Translations under genes and position numbers: made by a program
Part shown: positions 57,448 through 64,000 of the stretch, piece by piece
How positions within the stretch are numbered: the stretch's first letter is position 1
Layout of the letters: each line of letters starts with the position of its first letter
NCBI GenBank assembly: GCA_026770025.1
Contig: JAMXDE010000012.1
Location: 1,178,001 to 1,242,000 of the forward strand
Reading direction: 5' to 3'
Length of the DNA: 64,000 bases
Source of the DNA: Craspedostauros australis
Lineage: Eukaryota > Bacillariophyta > Bacillariophyceae > Mastogloiales > Achnanthaceae
The notes under the pieces: generated by a model
The model's database searches: none
Told to the model about the DNA's origin: nothing
What the model saw: only the letters and a program-made list of their open reading frames with translations

Positions 57448-58045
57448 ACGCATCATCCGCTCGGTATGAGCACACGTGACGACCAGCACATGGCAACAGA
57501 CTCCAGCTGCGGCAACAGTATTAGTAATAGCAACAACAGGCACAAACAGCATGGCTCGTAAAGCACCCATCCATACACAAAACATTACAACGATTTCTCC
57601 ACGTGATCAGTGAACTTATCTACAAGAATTCATTCTTTGTGGCTGATGCATCACGACGAGTATGCCTGCTCTACTCTACCCTTCTATCACAGTATTGAGA
57701 AACAGATGATACTCGTCGGTTTGAAAAGTCATGGATACTCAAAGGCTGAGCAATTGTACTTCATCTTACACACGCATTGCTGAGGAGCAGCGAACGTGCT
57801 CGCGTGGCAGGGTTCCAGTCCTCGAATCCTGCCCTCCTTTCATCGCGCAACTCTGATGCATTTGTTTCATTGGGTTGTACCATCTTCCACGATGGTGTTG
57901 TCAATCACGTACAGTTGCGCAATTGTGCGTGTACAAACAGAGAGAGTACTCCATACGTGCTTGGCGATATCGAATAGCATAGTACAGCGCAGTCGAGCAT
58001 TGTAGAGTGTTCCAGTTTCTTCGCCATCTCTGCTTACATCTCTCT
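57448..58045. other. Convergent spacer
   Basis: 3' flanks of the KDEL receptor and transaldolase genes. A GGCAGG...CCTGCC hairpin at about 57808-57835 resembles a tRNA T-arm but lacks other tRNA parts. Confidence 0.5.
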
Positions 58046-59439
58046 CTAGAACTTGGACTGCAAGATCTCCCGCAGCTTGACGGTCTCCTGCGTGAAGGAA
58101 TCAATGCCCTCCCGTAGCTTGTCATTGCCGCAGCCATCGGACTCGATATACGCCACGAAGGTTTCGCGGTCCAGAATGAAGTTGGGATCGCAGCACGTGG
58201 CGGCATCGGCCGTGGCGTCGCACTGGTGAAACACCGCGCTGCCATCCCGCGACAGCAACGCCTCCAACAGGGGTGCCGGGATCGTCATTTCATCCACGCC
58301 GGCCAATGCCAGAATCTCGTCGATTTCGCTGCCCTCCACGGAGGCTCCGCGCGATGGTCGCCACGAGGCCGGCATCACGATCGTCTTGTATCCGTACCGG
58401 CGGAAGTATCCGTACATGCGCTTGACGCACAGCACGCCAGGATCAGCGTCGGGATGGTAGCCCTCCTTGCCGTTCTTGGACTTGTGCCAATCCAAGATGC
58501 GGCCTGGGAAGGGTGAGATGAGGAAGGCGCCGGCCTGTGCTGCAGCCGCAGCTTGCAAGAAGGAGAAGATCAAAGTGATGTTGCACTGATGATGGAATTG
58601 TGCGTGCGTGATTGCGCGCACCGAAGACGGGGTCCATTGAAGATGCGGCGTGAGAAGGGGGGACGTAGAATTGCACAGAGCAGAGTAGTCGAGAGCAGAA
58701 CGGGACTTGTTAAGCGAGAGCAATGTCGCATGACGCTGGAATGCGATTGCGAGGCGATGCTTGCGAACATCACTGTTCAATTGCAGACGACGCCAATTCC
58801 ACCACAATCTCCACACTCAGTCGTCCGCACAATCCTCACCTGGATGTTCTCCTTCTCCAACACCTTGGCTGCCTGGATGCCCTCCCATGTGCCTGCGACC
58901 TTGATCAGAATCCGGCTGCGATCGATCCCCATCTCTTCGTACATTCGAATGATGCTGCGTCCCCGCTCCACTGTGGCATCGGTATCGTAGGAAAGGCGAA
59001 TATCCACCTCGGTGGAGACGCGCCCCGGCACCAGCTCCGTCAGCTTCGCACCAAGGTTGACGGCGAGCTTGTCCATGCACACATCCAGGACGGGCTCGAA
59101 GTCGGGCAATCCCGCATCGCCACCACCCAGCTTGGCCTTGGCGTAGCTCACGGCCTCCAACACCATCTCCTCGTATCGGGCATCGCCGTTGCTGCCGGCT
59201 TGCGACACGAACAGCGGGTTCGTCGTGGCATCCGTGACGAATCCGGTCTCCATGTACTTGGCCACGACATCGAGATCGCCGCTGTCGATGGAGATCTTCG
59301 TGACCTTGGACAGCTCCTCCAGCGCGGAGGCCTTCAACGTCGTCGTCTTGGATCCGAATGGCATCCTTGCTGTCGCCGTGAACGCAGCGCTGGATGACAC
59401 GAACAGCGCGAACGCGACGGATCGAAGAAGAAGGATCAT
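58046..59439 (-). CDS. TAL: Transaldolase, plastid-targeted
   Basis: Transfers dihydroxyacetone units in the pentose phosphate pathway. Exons are 59439-58840 and 58585-58046, phase 0, donor CAG/GTGAGG, acceptor CATCAG; product 379 aa. A signal peptide (ILLLRSVAFALFVSSSAA) is followed at once by FTATARMPFG, the Ala-Phe motif of complex-plastid presequences, so the enzyme is likely imported into the plastid stroma. Catalytic blocks: the TDATTNP-like first active-site segment, then the Schiff-base Lys in RILIKVAGTWEG. CNITLIFSFLQA and AGAFLISPFPGRILDWH complete the barrel. The splice restores NIQ-CNIT exactly. Length and blocks fit the TalB-type family. Confidence 0.95.
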
Positions 59440-60259
59440 GGTGGGTGGCTTGCTCTTTGCTTGAATACTCTGCGACGGTTGCAGATTATACGAGGGTTCT
59501 ATGGTCTATTTGTACTCTGCTGATGTTATATTTCAAAGAGAGTCGTCGGAAGATCACAAGAGACAGAGAGAGAGGATGCTCCACGAAGACTCCGCAAGCA
59601 TTCGGTTGTGTGCGGCCATGGTGTTGCCGCTTCGCAACCGACATGGAGATCCGGTGGTGGATCGAAAGCAGAAGGCAGACAGACATGCAAACCAACAACG
59701 AGGAAAGTGCGCGCTGTTCGGGATTGGCATCTGGAGCGTATCTTCTTCGGATTTGACATCAACGTCTGGCATTGTGCCAATGGCAGGCCATGCTACATGA
59801 TTTAGTGTAGACCGATAACGAACTGTGACTGTCGTGCTCACCTGGTGGCGAAGTCACACATGAACTTGACTTGTGAAAGGCAGATCATCGTCGCTGCTCG
59901 AGATCACTCACACGAATTGTAGAGAGCATGTGAACCAGTGTGCGCATGTGGAGGTGATTGATGTGCTAACTTTCAACCATGATGGCCTTGCTATCCCTGG
60001 TGATCAACGAGTGACCTGTCTGCGCTTTGCGGAAGGTTGCATGGCGAAGTAATAGCGCCCGGACTTGCCCAGCAAAGCGAGGAAGTGACTTCTTCCAAAC
60101 CAAGTTCGTGCACAATGCTTCTGCTGGTGGTACTCCAGTATCTCGACGCCATCATGGTCTCGCCATAAAACGCGAAAGATCAAGGCAGAGCCACCAACCA
60201 TTTCTCTACAGACCATCTGATCACACGTCCCTCAAGAATCCAGTGCAGAGCAACACGAC
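59440..60259. other. Intergenic region upstream of transaldolase
   Basis: Divergent spacer. A GAGAGAGAG tract lies near 59563-59574. Frames (59501-59800 plus, 59554-59841 minus) overlap without recognisable motif. Confidence 0.45.
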
Positions 60260-60682
60260 ATGAGACGCAGATCAATGTACCAATGCAACATCAAGTTCTT
60301 CCGCAAGAGGATTGACAAATACCATCGCGTGCAAGAGGATCAGGACGATACTGGAAGCAACAGCGACAGCCAACGAAGGAACGCTGCGACCCATGCAGCT
60401 GCACTGGCCAACAACACGCACCACGGTGATTACGAAGAACGCATGAGCTGTTCGTCAACATTCGAGATCGCGAGTGACGATGACGAAAGCGACAATGCAT
60501 TGAGGCGGCAACAGCCGCCATCGCGTGCAAAGCGCTCGGCGCGGGCATCGCCCGCACTCGCCGCAACGTCACAACCGCGTCGAACGAGATCATTTGGCGC
60601 TCACATGCTGCGAAAGATAACCCACAGACGCAAGGTTCAAAACGGAATCGATTCGGAACTTAAAGTAAATCGTAGACGGTGA
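60260..60682 (+). CDS. Small basic Ser/Arg-rich ORF (140 aa), unknown
   Basis: Frame starting MRRRSMYQCN with an N-terminal basic amphipathic stretch. An acidic SDDDESDN cluster and Arg/Ser/Ala-rich SRAKRSARASPAL follow. Low complexity and no family signature, but it has a compact length and ends about 38 bp short of the phosphatase 3' end (tail to tail). Probably disordered if real. Could also be chance. Confidence 0.35.
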   Translation: MRRRSMYQCNIKFFRKRIDKYHRVQEDQDDTGSNSDSQRRNAATHAAALANNTHHGDYEERMSCSSTFEIASDDDESDNALRRQQPPSRAKRSARASPALAATSQPRRTRSFGAHMLRKITHRRKVQNGIDSELKVNRRR

Positions 60683-60719
60683 TGGAACACAAGAAATACT
60701 TCGAATCAACTCGCCTGCT

Positions 60720-61754
60720 CTACCATCCTTGCGTTTGGCGTTCGTCCACAAACTTCCGCACAAAAGCTCTCTGCGTGTCGGTTTGCGGAGATCGAGACAG
60801 TGCCCGAGCCATGTCCTTGGCGCCATCTCTCGAGCTGTACCCGGCCTGCACCAAGTCCAGGACTTCCTTGGCATTCAACTCTGGAAACAGCAAGGATGTG
60901 AGACAGCTGGATACCAACCCCGCACGACCGCGTCCACCCCAGCAATGGATGTAGAGCCTGCGATCCTCTTCCTCCATGGCGATCAGCAGATCGGACAGCA
61001 ACGAAAACAGAGAATCCGTATTCGTCGGAACGCTGAGATCTTGGATCGGATGATGCACGAAGCGACAACCCGCGTTGTGAGATAGGGCGAGAGGCCCGTA
61101 CTGCGTGAAAGGATTCGGGAATTCCTTGAGGCTGTCGGGCGATTTCAAGTACACCTTGCCCTTGGCGGCGGCCCATTGAATGTCATCGTCCTGTGGTGGA
61201 ACCTCGTTCTGCAAACAGCAAAACAAATCGATGCCGGCCTTGTTAATGATGGTATCCATGTGACTCTGCACTTCCGCCTTCGTGGGACGATCCGTTTCTG
61301 GCGTGAGGCCGGGATACTGTCCCACCATGATGCGGTTGGGGATGACCCAGTTGCAAAAGCCTCGCATGCGGCCGCTCGTGACGCGCTGGAAAGAGGATGA
61401 ATAGTACAACGCGTCATGATCGTCTGCCTTGGGGACGTCGGGTATGGTGGTGCGCACCTTGGCAGCGCGCGCCAGCAGCTCGGGCTCGAAGGACAGCACC
61501 ACCTTGTCAGTGAATGCGGCCGTGGACAGCAGCAACCGCAACGAATGCCGAACGGAGATGGGCCTGGTCTTGGCGGTTGCTGGTACGCGTGCCATCGATG
61601 TGCTTCGCGAAAGAGCGAACATGGGGGTATGGTGCAGCGCAGCGGAGAGTTCCTCGTGTGTTCCGTCGGAGACAAGGCTCGCCCAAGAGTCCACGTGAGC
61701 ACAAGGTGCGAAGTGTGGACTTCGAAACAGATCCAGCAGCGCAACGATCTCCAC
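60720..61754 (-). CDS. Cysteine-based protein tyrosine phosphatase (DSP-like)
   Basis: 344 aa, single exon. The catalytic P-loop is IHCWGGRGRAG near residue 267-276 (Cys-x5-Arg intact). The upstream segment FVHHPIQDLSVPTN supplies an acid/base Asp, as in DSP/PTEN-like enzymes. Before it, WVIPNRIMVGQYPG and DLFCCLQNEV match the start of DSP and cyclin-dependent-kinase-inhibitor-phosphatase domains. The N-terminal ~110 residues are poorly conserved. The start could be the ATG at about 61622 (MFALSRST...), which would make an amphipathic presequence. Likely removes phosphate from Tyr/Ser/Thr or from phosphoglycans or lipids; the substrate cannot be read from sequence. Confidence 0.88.
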   Translation of the reverse strand: MEIVALLDLFRSPHFAPCAHVDSWASLVSDGTHEELSAALHHTPMFALSRSTSMARVPATAKTRPISVRHSLRLLLSTAAFTDKVVLSFEPELLARAAKVRTTIPDVPKADDHDALYYSSSFQRVTSGRMRGFCNWVIPNRIMVGQYPGLTPETDRPTKAEVQSHMDTIINKAGIDLFCCLQNEVPPQDDDIQWAAAKGKVYLKSPDSLKEFPNPFTQYGPLALSHNAGCRFVHHPIQDLSVPTNTDSLFSLLSDLLIAMEEEDRRLYIHCWGGRGRAGLVSSCLTSLLFPELNAKEVLDLVQAGYSSRDGAKDMARALSRSPQTDTQRAFVRKFVDERQTQGW

Positions 61755-62170
61755 CCATGTGATGTGAATGATTGATTGATGGGATACGCGGTAAACTAGT
61801 ATTTAATTGCTTCTTGGGAAATGAACGCCGCAATCCAACCACGCAACCACACACAACCACGCAAAATGACCTTCTGAATCACGAACCGGATGCAAGGGAC
61901 TGACTGAAACCTCTCTAGTTTGTCGTCGTAGACCACCTGACTGCACCAACACGGAGACTCGAGCAAGTGAAATGTAACACCATACCATGCGGACATCGAG
62001 CATCTCACATACTCCACTCTGCTTCTTGTTTGAACACCCGCAGTGCCCGTCCTTGCACAATGGCTGCATTCCACTATGTTTTTGCAACAGATTTGCAACA
62101 CATGCGAGCATGCCTGTTCACGACATGGACAAGACTACGTGCATTCTATTTCTGTGCGCTTCTGTTCCTG
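61755..62170. other. Intergenic region
   Basis: Upstream of the phosphatase (minus) and downstream of the TAF10-like gene (minus). No gene recognised. Confidence 0.5.
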
Positions 62171-63766
62171 CTACGATGCTCCACCTGTTTTTGATTGTGA
62201 CGACGCTGGTGCAGTAGCTGTTCCTGCTGCCTTTGTTGTTGCTGCTGCTGTCTTTGCTGTCGCTGCACCACCGCCTGCGGATGATTTTGCTGTACCGCTC
62301 GTTTTTGTCGTTGCTGTGGCTTTGGTTGCCGTGCTGCTCGCCGCCTTTTTCTTGGTGCTGCTCGATGTGGTTTTCTTCTTGGTTTCCGTCTTGGATTGTT
62401 CTTCCTTCTTGGATGTTGTGGTTTCGTATCCACCATTGTCATCCTCGTCGTCGTCATCATCATCCGATTCGGCATCCTTCCGCAGATCGCTGGATGCATC
62501 CATCGCGTTGCCGTTGGTCTCATCTTCGGCCACATCCTCGTCGACGTCTTCGTTGTCTTGCTCTTCCAATTCGCGGTTTTCCAGACCATACTTTCCAACC
62601 ACGTGGAAATCCCACGCCTCCAACGGCGGTGCCAGATCTTTCAGCAGCAGCATCTCGTTGATCCCATTATCCTCTTCATCCTCGTCGTCCTGCGCGGCGG
62701 CATTTCTTCGTTTTCGAAGCAGCCGCTCATCGATGGGACCCAGCTGTTCGGCATAGTAGTCTTCTTCTTCATCGATGGAATCGCGCGATTCTTCGTCGCT
62801 TTCGATCGTCAACCGTTTCAGTTCTTCCATCTTCTTTCCGTTCAAAGAGATGACCACCTCGTTGACCTTTTTCCGTTTCTTCTTGCTCTTCCCATCCGCC
62901 CCCGCATCGGTGGCGGTGGTGCTGTTGCCTTTGCTCTTGGTGAGAGCGTCACCGACCGATATAGCATGCATGTGCGCTCGTTCCAATGAATTGTGCAGTT
63001 GCTGTTTCCGCCGTTTGCGATCGTCGCTGTCTTCGGCGTACTGCTGCAGATGCCGCTGGCGCTTCTTGGCGGCTTCTCGCGCCAGTTCGATGCCCTTCAA
63101 TCGTTGATCACGGCAAGCGATCGCCTGTTGCAGGACGGTCGCCAGGAACTGATCGGCGGACGCCGATACGATGGCCGCCACGGTGTCGTCCAGATAGCCA
63201 GCGCCCTGTCGGTGTAGTATCCGTCTTGACAGCGCGGTGGGGACGGTCGGTCCCCTCGGTATTATTATCGATTGCTGTTCGTTGCCCTGATTTCGTGATG
63301 ATGATGCCGACGACGAACCCGCGGCGCCCGCGACATGTGATAATGCCAGGGATGAGGCTGCTGTTGCTGCTGCTCCGATGATCGCCGGGTTGCTATCATC
63401 TCTGTACTGCAGGCAGTGGATAAAGTGCTGCATCTTCTTGTCTTCCTGCCTCATCGCCGAGATGGCCTTTTCCTTCGGCGTCTGCGGTATGACCAGCGAT
63501 GCTCCAGGTGGCGGCGACAGAGCCGCGATCTGCTTCCCCGTTCTTCCGCTGGGCTTTTGCACCTTCGACGCCGACGTCGATTTGCCTTTCGCCTTGGAGT
63601 CCTTTGTTGCGGATGATGATTTCGCCGTCGAGGGTTTGCTTGAGGACCCCGGCTTTGTTCCTTTTGATGCCGCCGCCGTCGGTTTTGATGCTGCAGCAGA
63701 TGACGATGTGGTCGCAACTGGCAGCCCCATTTTGGCCCGTTGCAGTTCGATCATTCGTTCGCTCAT
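62171..63766 (-). CDS. TAF10-like histone-fold protein (TFIID/SAGA), unusually long
   Basis: 531 aa, single exon. Residues about 112-123 (MQHFIHCLQYRD) resemble the TAF10 lead-in motif (LxEFLxxLxDY). After a low-complexity insert, residues 174-225 (TVPTALSRRILHRQGAGYLD, then DTVAAIVSASADQFLATVLQ, then QAIACRDQR) match the TAF10 pattern (VPDxLxxxYLxxxGFxxxD, RxIRLIxxAxQKFIxDIxxDALQxCK). The other ~400 residues are Ala/Ser/Lys-rich at the N-terminus. The middle is basic with KKKRKKV. The second half is strongly acidic (DEDEEDNG, DDDDDEDDNG), ending in a Lys/Ala/Thr-rich tail. TAF10 is normally 130-220 aa, so this is either an extended TAF10 or another nuclear histone-fold protein. Confidence 0.55.
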   Translation of the reverse strand: MSERMIELQRAKMGLPVATTSSSAAASKPTAAASKGTKPGSSSKPSTAKSSSATKDSKAKGKSTSASKVQKPSGRTGKQIAALSPPPGASLVIPQTPKEKAISAMRQEDKKMQHFIHCLQYRDDSNPAIIGAAATAASSLALSHVAGAAGSSSASSSRNQGNEQQSIIIPRGPTVPTALSRRILHRQGAGYLDDTVAAIVSASADQFLATVLQQAIACRDQRLKGIELAREAAKKRQRHLQQYAEDSDDRKRRKQQLHNSLERAHMHAISVGDALTKSKGNSTTATDAGADGKSKKKRKKVNEVVISLNGKKMEELKRLTIESDEESRDSIDEEEDYYAEQLGPIDERLLRKRRNAAAQDDEDEEDNGINEMLLLKDLAPPLEAWDFHVVGKYGLENRELEEQDNEDVDEDVAEDETNGNAMDASSDLRKDAESDDDDDDEDDNGGYETTTSKKEEQSKTETKKKTTSSSTKKKAASSTATKATATTKTSGTAKSSAGGGAATAKTAAATTKAAGTATAPASSQSKTGGAS

Positions 63767-64000
63767 GATTGCTTGTGTGTGCGTTAGCGATATGTTTTCG
63801 TTGCCGCCGCGTAGCTTGTTCGTTGATATGCACGATTGTGTCCTCGTTTGTTGAGCAATGCTGAGTATAGCGACTCTATGTTTGCTTGTCTGCGTGCGTT
63901 TGCGTTGACCACGTTGTCGTTGCGACGTGCCCTCTGGACTATGGCCACTCGAGGCGCGCTATGCTGGGCGTTGGTGCTGTGACGAGGTACGACCATGAAG
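63767..64000. other. Right edge of window
   Basis: 5' flank of the TAF10-like gene. A minus frame runs to the edge (63784-63996), basic and unrecognised. Confidence 0.4.

Noticed and set aside
57795-57860. tRNA-like segment with GGCAGG...CCTGCC and a CGAATCC word
   Set aside because: The loop is 16 bases instead of 7 and no matching acceptor, D- or anticodon arms were found.

Overview
The window is nuclear DNA from a eukaryotic alga, most likely a diatom or a close stramenopile relative. Two predicted proteins, a transaldolase and a TruA-type pseudouridine synthase, begin with a signal peptide followed at once by an Ala-Phe cleavage motif. That presequence type directs proteins to red-algal-derived complex plastids. 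A short TPR-like protein resembles a family I recall as expanded in diatoms. Genes are compact, with zero or a few GT-AG introns, and stand on both strands. I saw no rRNA, convincing tRNA, CRISPR or prokaryotic operon. All assignments come from reading motifs by eye; no database was searched.

Layout. 1-7.67 kb: a LINE with two open frames (ORF1; ORF2 with APE endonuclease, reverse transcriptase and RNase H) that overlap by ATGA. It lies directly upstream of the last exons of an MDP-1-like phosphatase gene (7.7-8.2 kb), so it probably sits in an intron of that gene or has truncated it. 8.7-15.7 kb: UDP-GlcNAc pyrophosphorylase, a START-like secreted or ER protein, a METTL16-like RNA m6A methyltransferase, a small membrane/coiled-coil ORF and a delta-9 fatty acyl desaturase. 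16.8-20.6 kb: a TRAPPC2L-like trafficking subunit, an unresolved intron-rich stretch and the TPR-like protein.

23.7-30 kb: a PIF/Harbinger-like DNA transposon region. A DDE transposase (minus) and a 787-residue accessory-type protein (plus) diverge from a core of two tandem-repeat arrays (60 bp and 48 bp). 30-35.5 kb is gene-poor. 35.5-39 kb: Rab6 and an atlastin-type ER-shaping GTPase in tail-to-tail arrangement. 41.9-46.5 kb: a cytochrome P450, the plastid-type TruA and a small MTHFR-like protein. 46.7-53.3 kb: an Rrp6/EXOSC10-type exoribonuclease with a predicted C-terminal membrane anchor, Hus1 and a 2-oxoglutarate/Fe(II) oxygenase. 53.8-59.4 kb: a protein with an SRP54-like M domain and a mitochondrial-type presequence, an unknown small protein, the KDEL receptor and the plastid transaldolase. 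60.2-63.8 kb: a small basic ORF, a protein tyrosine phosphatase and a large TAF10-like histone-fold protein.

The genes are mostly housekeeping and do not form a cluster. Four (TRAPPC2L, Rab6, atlastin, KDEL receptor) act in ER-Golgi structure and traffic, but they are scattered. The observations most worth checking are the LINE-interrupted MDP-1 gene, the SRP-M-domain-only protein, the membrane-anchored Rrp6 relative, the Harbinger region with its repeat core, and the plastid-type TruA with an altered catalytic motif.
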